Below are positions 1 through 9,365 of a stretch of 64,000 bases of DNA, one piece after another. The translations under genes and the position numbers were made by a program. How positions within the stretch are numbered: the first letter of the stretch is position 1; every line of letters begins with the position of its first letter. The stretch comes from DATFVJ01 sp963712955. GTDB lineage: Bacteria > Actinomycetota > Actinomycetes > Streptosporangiales > Streptosporangiaceae. The notes beneath the pieces are model-generated. The model was not told where the DNA came from and searched no databases. It was given only the letters and a program-made list of their open reading frames with translations. The stretch spans positions 5,739-69,738 of the forward strand of contig CAVQKF010000017.1 in assembly GCA_963712955.1 (NCBI GenBank), written 5' to 3'.

Positions 1-2
1 TT

Positions 3-173
3 CCGCCATGGCGACGCCGCGCCCTGGCCGCGATCGATGAGTTCTCCTGGGCGACGGAGTCTTACTCACCGAGACCATACCCAGACGGGCTTAGGCCGGT
101 CATGCCCGTCCGCTCGCCCGGCCGTTGGCGGATCGCGCCGGCCGCGCCGCGTGAACTACGAGGCGGATGGTGA
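3..173 (+). CDS. C-terminal end of an unidentified protein (cut by window edge)
   Basis: An open frame enters from the left edge and ends in TGA at 171-173. Its last 56 residues include a stretch (LAAIDEFSW, then proline-rich) with the GC-rich third positions of a genuine gene. The tail resembles the C-termini of some glycosyltransferases, but too little is visible to name a family. It lies on the same strand as the acyl-CoA synthetase, separated by about 150 bases. Confidence 0.3.
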   Translation, partial: PPWRRRALAAIDEFSWATESYSPRPYPDGLRPVMPVRSPGRWRIAPAAPRELRGGW

Positions 174-324
174 CCCCATCATCCGTTTTACGAAGCGTCA
201 GGGCAGATTGTCCACAGCGCTGATCCGGCAGGTCGGTCGTGCTCGCGGCTACCGAGTCCGCCGGTCCGGCCCTGTCATATGCTTTGGCATAGCGCCGTCG
301 CGCGGTTGATCTGGAGAAGCGGCC

Positions 325-2100
325 ATGACCTGGGAAGCCATCCACAAGGAAGGGATGGATCTGGCCGCCCGGGCGAACATGGCGGATTACGACACTGCCC
401 GGCGCACGTTCTCGTGGGACGCCGCTCGCCGGATGCTCGATGGCCTGCCCCAGGGCAGGGGATTGAACATAGCCCACGAGGCAGTGGACCGGCACGGCGG
501 CGGGTGGCGGGCCGACAAGGTTGCCCTGCGCTTCCTGGACCAGTCCCTCACAGCAACCGACATCAGCTTCCGGCAGCTGCGGGCACTGACGAACCGCTTC
601 GCGAACCTGCTCCGGTCCTTGGGCGTCGGCAAGAAGGACCGGGTCTTCGCGCTCACCGGGCGGATTCCTGCCCTGTACATCGCCGCGCTCGGGGCGCTGA
701 AGAACGGAAGCGTCTTCTGCCCGTTGTTCTCGGCCTTTGGCCCCGGGCCGATCCGCCAGCGCCTCGAGCTTGGCGATGCCAAAGTGCTGGTGACCACCGG
801 GGCCTTGTTCGATGCCAAGGTGGCCGGGCTGCTCGACTCGCTTCCCCAGCTCGAGCACGTGCTCCTGGTCGATGCCCACGACCTGAGCAGAGGGCCAGGA
901 CGGTTGCTGGACTTCGATGAGGCGCTGGCCGCCGCCGGTGAGCAGTTCAACATCGAACCGACCGGTCCGCAGGACATGGCGCTGATCCACTTCACCAGCG
1001 GCACCACCGGGCCGCCGAAGGCAGCCGTGCACGTCCACGAGGCCGTCGTGGCCCATCTCGCCACCGGCATCACGGCACTGGACCTTCATCCTGAAGATGT
1101 CCTGTGGTGCACCGCGGACCCCGGCTGGGTGACGGGCACCTCCTACGGGATCATCGCTCCCCTGACCCGCGGCGTGACCAGCATCGTCGACGGGGGCACA
1201 TTCGATAGTGAACGCTGGTTCCGCATCCTCGAGGCGGAGCGGGTCACGGTCTGGTACACCGCCCCGACCGCACTGCGGATGCTCAGGCGTTCCGGCGTCG
1301 GCGTGCCGGGCCGATTCGACCTCAGCGCGCTCCGGCTCGCGGCCAGTGTCGGCGAGCCCCTCCACCCCGGGGCGGTCGTGTGGGGTGACCGCGCCCTCGG
1401 CCGGCCGATCCACGACACCTGGTGGCAGACCGAGACCGGCGGGATCATGATCGCCAACTACGCCTCGATGGACATCCGCCCCGGTTCGATGGGGCGGCCA
1501 GCGCCCGGTGTGGAAGCCGCCATCCTGGCCCGCGGTGAGGACGGCCGCGCCGAGGTGCGCGACGGCCAGGTCACCGTCGTCGACCGGCCGGACTACGAGG
1601 GCGAACTGGCGCTGCGCCCGGGCTGGCCCTCGATGTTCCGGGGCTACCTGCACGACCAGGCCAGCTACCACGCGTCCTTTGCCGGTGGCTGGTACCTCAC
1701 CGGCGATCTGGCTCGCCGGGACGCCGACGGTTACTTCTGGTTTGTCGGCCGTGCCGACGATGTCATCAAGTCGGCGGGCCACCTCGTCAGCCCCTTCGAG
1801 GTCGAAAGCGCCCTCCTGGAGCATCCGGCCGTCGTTGAGGCCGGCGTCGTCGGCGCGCCGGATCCCATCGCCGGGGAGATCGTCAAGGCCTTCGTCACCG
1901 TCGCGCCGGGGCACGCGCCCGATGATCAGCTCCGCCTGGAGCTGATCGGCTGGGGCCGCAGCCGGCTGGGTGCCGTCATCGCGCCCAGGGAGATCGTCTT
2001 CGAGCAGCACCTCCCCAAGACCAACAGCGGAAAGATCATCCGCAGGCTGCTGAGAGCGCGGGACCTCGCCATACCGCAAGGGAGCACTGACCACCCATGA
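325..2100 (+). CDS. AMP-dependent acyl-CoA synthetase/ligase
   Basis: A 591-residue member of the ANL adenylating superfamily, close to acetyl-CoA/acyl-CoA synthetases. These activate a carboxylic acid with ATP and pass it to CoA or a carrier thiol. Visible motifs are the phosphate loop TSGTTGPPK (about residue 224), WWQTETGG (about 366), YLTGDLARRDADGYFWFVGR (about 457-476) and the C-terminal catalytic lysine in TNSGKI (about 566). An ATG preceded by GGAGAAG supports the start. The stop overlaps the start of a free-standing acyl carrier protein by four bases, so the natural acceptor may be that carrier rather than CoA. This last point is inference; the substrate cannot be read from the sequence. 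Confidence 0.9.
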   Translation: MTWEAIHKEGMDLAARANMADYDTARRTFSWDAARRMLDGLPQGRGLNIAHEAVDRHGGGWRADKVALRFLDQSLTATDISFRQLRALTNRFANLLRSLGVGKKDRVFALTGRIPALYIAALGALKNGSVFCPLFSAFGPGPIRQRLELGDAKVLVTTGALFDAKVAGLLDSLPQLEHVLLVDAHDLSRGPGRLLDFDEALAAAGEQFNIEPTGPQDMALIHFTSGTTGPPKAAVHVHEAVVAHLATGITALDLHPEDVLWCTADPGWVTGTSYGIIAPLTRGVTSIVDGGTFDSERWFRILEAERVTVWYTAPTALRMLRRSGVGVPGRFDLSALRLAASVGEPLHPGAVVWGDRALGRPIHDTWWQTETGGIMIANYASMDIRPGSMGRPAPGVEAAILARGEDGRAEVRDGQVTVVDRPDYEGELALRPGWPSMFRGYLHDQASYHASFAGGWYLTGDLARRDADGYFWFVGRADDVIKSAGHLVSPFEVESALLEHPAVVEAGVVGAPDPIAGEIVKAFVTVAPGHAPDDQLRLELIGWGRSRLGAVIAPREIVFEQHLPKTNSGKIIRRLLRARDLAIPQGSTDHP

Positions 2101-2348
2101 CCAACGAGGAGGCAACCGCCCTGCTGGCGACCACGCTGCACCAGATTGCCCCCGAGGTGGATCTCGGTACCGTCAGTCCCGACCTCCCCTTCCAGGAGGC
2201 GGCCGGCATCGACTCGATAGACTTCTTTAACCTGGTGACGGCCATTCACGACCGCACCGGTATCGAGATTCCCTCCCAGGACCATCCCAAGCTGTCCACG
2301 CTGACGCTCTTCGTGTCCTACTTGATGTCGGCGCCCAGCGCAGCCTGA
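2097..2348 (+). CDS. acyl carrier protein
   Basis: An 83-residue phosphopantetheine-carrier protein. The attachment serine is Ser40 in GIDSIDFF, a variant of the usual G-x-DS-L/I motif. Size and helical layout fit free-standing ACPs. It overlaps the upstream ligase by ATGA, so the two are translationally coupled and probably act as a ligase/carrier pair. No ketosynthase or other partner is adjacent, so what is done with the loaded acyl group is unknown. Confidence 0.85.
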   Translation: MTNEEATALLATTLHQIAPEVDLGTVSPDLPFQEAAGIDSIDFFNLVTAIHDRTGIEIPSQDHPKLSTLTLFVSYLMSAPSAA

Positions 2349-2618
2349 CGCCGCCAGCATGTATCACGTTCACCGGACAACCGTCAACTTGACTCACCAC
2401 GGGCTTGATCGAGAGCAGGTGGGCCATGATTTCCTGTGGTCCGTGTCACGTGTCCGGCAGTCGCCGCGGCTGACCACGTTGCACCGTGGTTAATACCAAG
2501 ACGATCTCGGCCGTCCGGCCGGCAGTCGGGCCGCTGACCATGGGCTGACGGTGGAACGCCGGGCCGTTCCCGTGCTTGGTTCTCCATCCGCGAAAACAGG
2601 CTGGCCCGGGTGGTGTGG

Positions 2619-3359
2619 TCAGGAGGGGGCCGGACGGGTGGGCGGGGCCCATGCCAGCGGATCGAGGGTGCCGTCGACGGCGGCTTCGGCGACGTCGGTG
2701 AGGCGCAGGTTGCGGGTGCGGGCATAGCTCCGCAGCCGGGCGAAGGCCTCGGCGAGGTCGACGTCGGCGCGCTCCGAGATCACGCCTTTGGCCTGCTCGA
2801 CTACCACCCGGCTGGTTAGGGCGCCAGACAGCTGCTCGGTCAGGCGCCGGGCTTCGGCGGTGGCGCGATACTGGACGATACTGAGGGTGGCGAGGTCGGC
2901 GAAGGCCCGGGCGACGATGACATCCGCCTCGGTCATCCGGGTCTGCGTGACGCTGAACAGGTTCAAGGCGCCGAGGGTGACGTCCCGCCACCGTAGGGGC
3001 AGCGCGGACGCGGCCTGGAAGCCGGCCCCGACGGCGGCGGCGGAGAACGACGGCCAGCGGCCCGACCCGGCTGCCAGGTCCTCGTGCTCGACGCGCTGGC
3101 CGGTGCGGAAGGCGTCCAGGCACGGGCCCTCCTGGGCCTGGAGCTCGAACAGTTCCAGCAGGCGCATCGCCTCACTGGAGGAGGCCACCAGCCCCAAGCT
3201 GCCCTCGGGTGAGGCCAGCATCACCCCGGCGGCGGAGACGCCGACCAGCTTGACGCACCGGTCCGCGAGCACGGTCAGCAGGTCGACGATGTCGTAGTCG
3301 TCGACGAGGGTGTCGGCCATCTCGACAAGCGATCGGACCACGTCGGCTTCTCGGGTCAT
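2619..3359 (-). CDS. GAF and ANTAR domain regulator
   Basis: A 246-residue protein with an N-terminal GAF sensor domain (about 10-150) and a C-terminal ANTAR RNA-binding domain (about 170-235, with VVVEQAKGVISERADVDLAE). ANTAR proteins usually act as transcription antiterminators by binding paired hairpins in nascent RNA. An in-frame ATG at 3357-3359 is preceded by GGAGGG and was preferred to upstream alternatives, which would add about 56 low-complexity residues. A second protein of the same architecture lies just upstream on the same strand. The ligand is unknown. Confidence 0.85.
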   Translation of the reverse strand: MTREADVVRSLVEMADTLVDDYDIVDLLTVLADRCVKLVGVSAAGVMLASPEGSLGLVASSSEAMRLLELFELQAQEGPCLDAFRTGQRVEHEDLAAGSGRWPSFSAAAVGAGFQAASALPLRWRDVTLGALNLFSVTQTRMTEADVIVARAFADLATLSIVQYRATAEARRLTEQLSGALTSRVVVEQAKGVISERADVDLAEAFARLRSYARTRNLRLTDVAEAAVDGTLDPLAWAPPTRPAPS

Positions 3360-3483
3360 CTCAACCCACCCTCCTGCGCCCGGCGGCCGGTCACGGCCGA
3401 CAGACGCCGGATCGCGGCCCGGGCCATCGAACCCCATTCTAGTAGCGAACTGTCTCCGTTCCAGCGGTAAGGGCGTGTGGCGT

Positions 3484-4179
3484 TCATCCCAGCCGGAGCC
3501 TGCGGGCGACGACGTCCTCGGCCACATCGGCGAGCAGCCGATCGTCGCTGAAGGCGCACGCCCGCAGGCGGATGAGCGCCTCGGTGACGCTGATCCCCTG
3601 CTGGACCGAGACCATGCCTGCCGCGTTGTGCACCACGAAATGGAAGTCGGCGCCGATCTCCAGCCCCTTGGCCACCACGTCCGCGGGCGCCCCGGCCTGG
3701 GCCTCCAGCACCCAGCGGGCGGCCACGTCGGCCACTACCAGCGCGTCGGCGTGCTGGTCGTCGCTCAACGGACCGGACCAGTCCCTGTAGAGGTTGAGCG
3801 CCCCGAGGCGCACCGTGCCTACCCGCAACGGGAACCCGAACACGGCCCGCACCCCTGCCTCAAGCGCGGGCGGGGTGAAGGCGAACCACCGGCGGGTCAC
3901 CGGATCCGCCAGGTCGGGTTCGGCCACGACCCGGTCCTGCTGGTAGGCGTCGACGCACGGGCCCTCGCCCAGGGTGTACTGCAGATCCTCGATCAGGTGG
4001 CTCACCTCGTTGCTGGTGCACAAGGACCCGCTTGGTATGTCACCCGACATGAGCATCACCCCGGCACCGTTCACCCCGACGATCTCCGGGCACACCCGGC
4101 ACAGCCGGGCTGAGGACCACACTTCTTCGCCCCCGGCGGAGAGCTCAGCCAAAATCCGGTGAAGCCTGTCGCCTGCCAT
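3484..4179 (-). CDS. GAF and ANTAR domain regulator
   Basis: A 231-residue paralogue of the neighbouring gene, with a GAF domain (about 10-150, containing GEGPCVDAYQQDRVV) and a C-terminal ANTAR domain (HNAAGMVSVQQGISVTEALI and following). The family couples sensing of a small molecule or redox state to antitermination. The tandem arrangement of two GAF-ANTAR genes is common in actinobacteria. The pair does not share obvious spacing with a target operon in this window. Confidence 0.85.
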   Translation of the reverse strand: MAGDRLHRILAELSAGGEEVWSSARLCRVCPEIVGVNGAGVMLMSGDIPSGSLCTSNEVSHLIEDLQYTLGEGPCVDAYQQDRVVAEPDLADPVTRRWFAFTPPALEAGVRAVFGFPLRVGTVRLGALNLYRDWSGPLSDDQHADALVVADVAARWVLEAQAGAPADVVAKGLEIGADFHFVVHNAAGMVSVQQGISVTEALIRLRACAFSDDRLLADVAEDVVARRLRLG

Positions 4180-5726
4180 TCAGCCACACCAGCCCGGCCA
4201 CGAGTCCGGCTTACGGCCCGCAGCATCGCGGCAATCGTCCACCTGCTGCCTCCTTCGCCCGAGAAAGGAAAGCGTCAGCGGGGACTGGACTCAACGCCCC
4301 TTCCGGGCCCGGATCACCGAGCCCCTCGGCACCGACGCTACGCCATCTAACGGCCAACCCGCCCGGCCAGCTCAACGGACAATCCGAATCACCGGCCCTC
4401 CCGGTACGCCGACGCCCCGGACACGATCGCCGCCGCGGGCGACTAGTTACCCCGGCCAGACCGTGTGGTCCGAGGTGCCCACCCCCCGGCCGGCCATGTC
4501 CTCGATGTGCGCGTGGTCGCAGGATTTGTGTGGCTGACCTTCCCGCACTACGGGCAGATCCTGGCCGAAGGACATGAGGGGTCAGCGGTCACTTCCTTCG
4601 GCGACGTTCACTTCGCCCGCCACCGGGCCCGTCACTTAACGCACCTGGCGCAGGCGTGCTTACCCGTGGCCGGGATGTGATGCGTCACCAAAGAGGTGCG
4701 GCAGGCGTAACACCGTCGGCCACCGTAACCGAGGAACCGCCACAACCCGGCAAAAACGCGGCTCGAGCGGTTAGCCGTCAATGTACCGGTGACGATGTCC
4801 GGGGATACGGTACTCACGCGATCCCTCCCAGCGCAGTAGTTCTGTTACTGCCTGGGTCTGGAGCAGAGTCGTCACCGACTACGTGCAACTATCGCAAAAC
4901 GGTCACTGCCTGGCAATGCTGGGATCTGCAGGATGCGGAGCTCACGACCGCGTACACGCGGGAGAGCCTGGAGGCCGGGCGGGAGCCGGGCGATGAGCCG
5001 GCCGGATCGTATGCGGCGCTCGGCCGCATCGTGAAGGGGTGCGAAAAGGGTGACCGCGCCGGGGGACGGACGGTCGGGGGTCGCCCGGGTGCTGGGGTGC
5101 TGGAAACCGGCGGGGCGCAACTGTCCGCGCTGCGGCGGCTATCGGCGGCCTGCGCCGGCGCGGCTTCGCAACCACGCTGCTGGCCGGTGACACGACACCA
5201 TCAGGGGTGGCGCTTGCCGCCCGCTACGGCTTTGCTGCCAACGCCAACCGGTGGGCGATCTGGTGAACCCGCGCAGCCTGCAGCGGACGCCGGATCCCAG
5301 GTTTACCGACTAGCTTCGGCCCCGGGCGTTGCGGCCCTGACAGGCTGTCGATCTCACCGCTTGCCCCGCCGGACGTCCGCGTGCAGGCGCGCGAGGCGGG
5401 ATGGACGATTAACGATCGTCTGTTACGCTCCGTCACGCCTGGCGTGGTGGATGCCGTGGCGTGGTGGCACCTGCGCGCCTCGCGTGCCGGGCCGCCGATT
5501 TTCCCCATAGCGTGGCGCATCCGTCAAGCCCTCAGATCGTCCCAGACGCGCCCACGACGCCCGGGTCACACTCAAAAACCTGGGTCACGCGGCACGAACC
5601 GCCCACAGGCGCTCTCAGCGCGCCCCAGCGCATGACCGGCCGCCAGGCGCGGGGTTTAGCGCGCAAAGACGGCCGGGCGCAGGCAAGATCCCCGAATCCG
5701 CACCGGCCGTCCGGTCGCTCAGTTGG
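4180..5726. other. 1.5-kb gene-poor, decayed stretch
   Basis: No convincing intact gene is seen here. Short frames with coding flavour occur, for example a rightward frame near 5150-5265 ending in ARYGFAANANRWAIW and a stop. This looks like the C-terminal remnant of a lost gene. The stretch adjoins the mobile-element relics to its right and is most simply a graveyard of degraded accessory DNA. Confidence 0.4.
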
Positions 5727-5900
5727 TCAGTCGCCGGCCTTCACATGGCGAATGAACGCGCGCCACTCATCCGCCGAGAAGCGCAGTACCGGGCCGTCAG
5801 GATCCTTGCTGTCACGGACGGCGTGGCCACCGCTGGCGAGGGTGGCAACCTCCACACATTCGTCCTGTGACGCGGAATATGAAGATTTAACCCACTTCAT
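5727..5900 (-). CDS. DUF397 domain protein
   Basis: A 57-residue protein with the DUF397 core (KSSYSASQDECVEVA, then GHAVRDSKDPDGPVLRFS). DUF397 proteins are small actinobacterial proteins almost always encoded directly after an XRE-DUF5753 regulator and thought to work with it. Here the ATG lies inside the end of such a regulator (14-base overlap), but that regulator is split by an insertion. A second DUF397 copy is at 20060-20248. Confidence 0.85.
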   Translation of the reverse strand: MKWVKSSYSASQDECVEVATLASGGHAVRDSKDPDGPVLRFSADEWRAFIRHVKAGD

Positions 5901-7705
5901 TTCGACTCTCCATTATTTTTTTCATCATCGCAAGGCTAGTATCCCGTGATAGGGCAGAGGCACGTATAAGATCATAGCACGCTATGAAAGTGGCGACATC
6001 GGCAGGGGTTTCTATAAGTCGTCCACTGCCCCACCCTTGTGCATACGCTATTGGCGGGGAGCCGGTGAATTCGAGGATCGTCAGAGGCCCATTTAGACCG
6101 GGGTGATCGTTCATGGAATACGGAAGGACTTGAATAATGACGTTCGGAAGTTGCGCCGCCCGGATGAGGTTGCTAAGCTGACCCAGGCCCGGGCTTCGGG
6201 GTCGCCGGTGTAGAAGAAAGAGCCCGCGGCCTTCCACAAATATTGCACGACATGAATCAGGTCAATCAGGATCGGCACGCTCACCTGGTACCGGGCCGCG
6301 TGGGCGCGGATCGCGTCGATCTGGGCGTTATTGCCGTCCACGACGGCGAACCAGGGCCGCAGGTGGCCGGGGTCGCGGCGGTGAGCCTCGGCGAAGGCCT
6401 CGCCCACGACGGCCGGGATCGGTTTGCGGGCCGAGGCGAGCACCGTCTTGCCCTCGGCCTTCGGGCCGTGACGGGCGGACGGGGCATCGCCGTCATTGCT
6501 GCGGCGGCCGGTGTTCCGGGGCGTCCCGAACAGGGCGGTGAGGATGTCGCTTGCAGTGCGGGGGGCGGGCGGGATGTCGGCGACGCACACCAGCTCGGCT
6601 GAGCGTTTCTTGCTTTTGCGCTGGTCGGCTGGGTCATCGGGCCAGCCGCTGGCTGCGGCCGCGCGCTGCCGGGCCCGGGCGGCTTTGGCGGTCGCGGGCC
6701 GCAGCGCCCCGGGCCGCACGCTGAACGCGGACCCGTCCGCGCTGATCAGCAGCCCGGTGCCAGCCGGGCATGGCTGTGGCCGCCGCGCGGCGTAGAACGC
6801 CTCGAAGTCAACCGCGGCCCCGATGGCCAGCTGCTCTGCCTGGCGCTTGCCGACCGTTATCGCGCCCGCCTCGCTGACTTGGGCCGCGGCCTGCGCGAAC
6901 GGCACCACCCCGGACGCCTTCGCCACCCGCCGTTCCACCCCGGCGGAATACGAATGCGCGCTCGCCCAGTTCAGGTCCGCGTCCTGGGGATACAGGTTCG
7001 GCCTGCGGTGCCGCTTGTAAGCGATCCGCGAGGTGCGGACCGGCCCGTATACCATCATCCGCGTGTGCTCCTGGCCGTCCTCGGTGCTCACGCGCAGGTC
7101 CCCGGCGGCGTCGGCGACGTCGGCGCGCCGCTCTTCCCGCGCCGTCCGCAGCCCCAGGTGGGCTTCGGTGAAGATCCGCATCACCGTTCGTGCATGTCGC
7201 CGTAATCCCGGTACAGCACTGACTCGTCTATTATAAACCATGCCAGAGGCGCATTTTTCTTGACGAGGACGTTCTGCCTTTCTATACGCATCTTTACGTC
7301 CTCTTCCAGCACGTTTTCGTCACGCCTGGCGAGGTCAGTACGCAGAATTGCCTGCGCGTAGGCTTCCGTCTGCAGCAATCCAGGAACGCACCGGAGTTCC
7401 CATTGATGTATACGTGTGGCCTCGGCCTGTAGATCAAAGTACGTGCTGACGTTGGAAGGCATGGCTAGCCGGGCCTCCCGCTTCCACAGGCGAACGAATG
7501 TGTCAGGAGTCCCGAATACCTCGTCGCACAGTTCTGCTGTTTTGTGCGTAGCGGCACGTGTTCCGCGCTCCATTGCGCCTACCATCTGATGCGACAAATG
7601 GAGCTTCGGCCCGAGGTCTTCCAGGCGCATTCCTGCCTTATGCCGCCAGGCGCGCAGTTCTTCCCCTAAAGCGTTCACCGGGCCTATTGGGTCATGTTCG
7701 TCCAT
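5887..7705 (-). pseudogene. XRE-family regulator with DUF5753 domain, interrupted by insertion
   Basis: The N-terminal half (7185-7705) carries the helix-turn-helix and the start of DUF5753 (CVPGLLQTEAYAQAIL). The C-terminal half (5887-6181) carries the rest (QLPNVIIQVLPYS to the end). Joining host bases 7185 and 6181 restores one reading frame across the junction (MHER followed by QLSNLIRAAQ). The regulator was therefore whole before about 1.0 kb was inserted. Intact proteins of this family are about 280 residues and usually autoregulate together with their DUF397 partner. Confidence 0.85.
6182..7184 (-). mobile_element. internal fragment of an ISKra4-type transposase gene
   Basis: About 334 codons are open right across both junctions and resemble ISKra4-family transposases: GTGLLISADGSAFSV, FAVVDGNNAQIDA and DLIHVVQYLWKAA are recognisable. 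Both protein ends are missing (the family is roughly 450-500 residues) and no terminal inverted repeats are visible at 6182 or 7184. The segment is thus a transposase gene fragment lodged in the XRE regulator, not a complete IS. An assembly join cannot be excluded. Confidence 0.75.
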
Positions 7706-7875
7706 CCGCGCTACCGTCCCTTGTCCTATGCTACTTCGCCTACCCGTCCTGCGTCACTTGCTTTGGCGTGCACTACGTGCTGCGAAGCGTACGCCTGTTG
7801 CGCGAACATCGCTATCACATAACCAGGGGGAACAACGACACGGCTTAGGGGTCACCACAGAGACAGGTCGGACGT

Positions 7876-8175
7876 ATGAGCACACAGCAATCGACAGAGG
7901 TAGACCCTCGCGCCTTGGTGGAAGCCCTGGCGCAGGAGCTGAGCCGGCGCGGTTTCGCTACGGCGGTAAGAGCGAACGGGTTGCGCCACCCGTGCGTGCG
8001 AGTCACTAACACTCATGTCGCGCGCATGTCCGAAGACGTGTACGCGGCAACGAGCAGGAACGGCCAATGGTCGTTCTGGTGGTCGTGGGCCGACCCAATC
8101 GGGCCGATAGGTGACATAGGGGCCGCAGCCGCGGCCATTGCCTACGTGCTGAGCCCCGGCCCTGTATCCGTATAA
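7876..8175 (+). CDS. small hypothetical protein
   Basis: A 99-residue protein divergent from the XRE gene. The N-terminal half reads as a helix (PRALVEALAQELSRRGF) and the second half contains a WSFWWSWADPIGP segment. Small proteins of this kind frequently sit opposite XRE/DUF397 pairs in actinobacterial mobile regions, but I cannot assign a function. The ATG at 7876 follows a purine-rich stretch. It is spaced 9 bases from the next gene, suggesting cotranscription. Confidence 0.6.
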   Translation: MSTQQSTEVDPRALVEALAQELSRRGFATAVRANGLRHPCVRVTNTHVARMSEDVYAATSRNGQWSFWWSWADPIGPIGDIGAAAAAIAYVLSPGPVSV

Positions 8176-8184
8176 GGCCGATAG

Positions 8185-8439
8185 ATGGAGGAGCTTTTGC
8201 CGCTCAGCCAAGAGCCGATACGGCATGTTCGCCAGGCCGTATCGGACACGCATGCCGGCTGGAGCTATGACCGGCTCGCGACGCTACGCGGAGGAGCCGT
8301 CAAGGTGCGCGAGTCGGGATTTTTGTGGATTCACGAGCAAACGCACCTGGACGAAATCATTGAACGCATCGACGCAACGGTTCAGCTCAAGCGCGAGCGT
8401 GACGCCTATCAGGCATCTAAAAAGAAGCGTGGGGCCTGA
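8185..8439 (+). CDS. small hypothetical protein
   Basis: An 84-residue protein, probably in an operon with the preceding small gene. It has a charged C-terminal helix (DEIIERIDATVQLKRERDAY) and a basic tail (SKKKRGA). No family recognised. Codon use is less GC-rich at third positions than in the chromosomal-type genes to the right, consistent with an accessory origin. Confidence 0.55.
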   Translation: MEELLPLSQEPIRHVRQAVSDTHAGWSYDRLATLRGGAVKVRESGFLWIHEQTHLDEIIERIDATVQLKRERDAYQASKKKRGA

Positions 8440-8514
8440 AATGATCCAGATCGCCGTGACCGCCCGGTTGTCTACGTCTACGCCTGCTCGCGCGTCTGCA
8501 CGTAAGAGGGCCGC

Positions 8515-8580
8515 AGACGTAGACGTAGACGTAGACATAGACGTAGACGTAGACGTAGACGTAGACGTAGACGTAGACAC
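8515..8580. repeat. hexanucleotide tandem repeat, 11 copies
   Basis: Eleven consecutive AGACGT units; the fourth is AGACAT and the last AGACAC. A short inverted copy (GTCTACGTCTACG) lies about 40 bases upstream at 8470. A six-base unit keeps any reading frame open, giving Asp-Val repeats on one strand and Ser-Thr on the other, but there is no sign that this is translated. Confidence 0.9.
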
Positions 8581-8642
8581 CACGCAGTCTCACGGTGAGT
8601 CATCGTCTCGTTGTCTCGTCTCATCTGCATTTGCCGCCCTGC

Positions 8643-8785
8643 GCGTGCAGACGCGCGCGAGGCGTGAGACAACCAGGCCGACTGAGACAATTACACACCG
8701 TTACAATGATCACGGGTGTGCGGTGGCCCGCCGGAGCCGCGCAGACGATCTTGTGCACGTGCACGCCTCGCGCGCGTCTGCACGC
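8643..8785. repeat. perfect 24-bp inverted repeat, 95-bp spacing
   Basis: The arms 8643-8666 and 8762-8785 are exact reverse complements (each contains GCAGACGCGCGCGAGG or its complement). A diverged copy appears at about 8480-8502. The arms lie between the hexanucleotide array and the frameshifted ATPase gene and enclose one GTGCACGTGCAC palindrome. Confidence 0.85.
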
Positions 8786-8815
8786 ATGGCGGCCACTTAC
8801 GCGGTGCACGTGCAC
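8753..8815. repeat. two copies of the palindrome GTGCACGTGCAC
   Basis: Perfect 12-bp palindromes at 8753-8764 and 8804-8815, centres 51 bases apart (close to five helical turns). Such paired palindromes could be protein-binding sites, for example for an element-borne regulator or replication/transfer protein. This is inference from arrangement only. Confidence 0.6.
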
Positions 8816-9207
8816 GATGCACAGCGGCAAGATCGCAAACTGCCTGGCACGGTTCCCGATGATCTCCAGCACGCCGCGTGCCCGGCCGCACCAGTGGCAC
8901 TGACCTGCGATAACATCGAACGAAAAAGCATGCTTTCAAAAATAACTTGCCAGCTTGTGACGAACACCATCACAGCATGGGCAGAGTGCATGTGCCCCGT
9001 GCGCCTATGGGTACTGTCGGGCGGCTCACAAGTTCTGATCATGGTCTATGACGCCAACCCGAATCCGCCGATTCCCATGCAGCCCGACGACTGCACGGAA
9101 GGCGGGCGAGGGCTGATGCTCGTTGAAGCCGTGAGCGCACGATGGGACTGGTACGCCGTGGCCACGGACGTGATAAGCGGAAAGTGGTGTGGGCACTGTG
9201 CCAGTAG
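8786..9207 (+). pseudogene. ATP-binding (HATPase_c_2-like) protein, frameshifted
   Basis: The translation contains the N-box-like CQLVTNTITAW, then VYDANPNPPIP and the G-box-like GGRGLMLVEAVSARWDWY. These are hallmarks of the anti-sigma-factor-type histidine-kinase-like ATPases common in actinobacteria. Near 9178 the frame slips: ISGK continues as VVWALCQ and a stop (9205-9207) only in the next frame. One base is missing from an otherwise recognisable C-terminus. The start is uncertain: ATG at 8786 is the furthest upstream plausible one, and 8930 also fits. Confidence 0.6.
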
Positions 9208-9326
9208 AGATCATCGAAATCACTTGCGCCAAGTGCAAACGGGCTTTCAAGTGTGATGTTGAGAGCGAAGCGGCACGCGAGGGGACCTAGCGACTGTGCC
9301 TTCAGCTAGGTGCTAGGGGTAAGGCG

Positions 9327-9365
9327 TCACGGGCGCGTGCGAGGGCGCACGGCACGCGCCCGTGA
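9327..9365. terminator. strong hairpin, probable bidirectional terminator
   Basis: A 14-bp perfect GC-rich stem (TCACGGGCGCGTGC and its complement at 9352-9365) with an 11-base loop. No U-tract follows, as is usual for actinobacterial terminators. It lies in the gene-free stretch 9208-9731, where I see nothing else, between the accessory zone and the glycosyltransferase gene. Confidence 0.6.

Noticed and set aside
100..2115. A 671-codon minus-strand frame over the acyl-CoA synthetase
   Set aside because: The plus strand carries full ANL-superfamily motifs; the minus frame is an artefact of codon composition.
4656..5510. A 284-codon plus-strand frame in the gene-poor stretch
   Set aside because: Composition changes along its length, no domain or ribosome-binding site is seen, and it overlaps the remnant reading in another frame near 5150-5265.
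8284..8583. A minus-strand frame encoding Ser-Thr repeats
   Set aside because: It is the translation of the hexanucleotide array; no start context or conserved sequence supports it.
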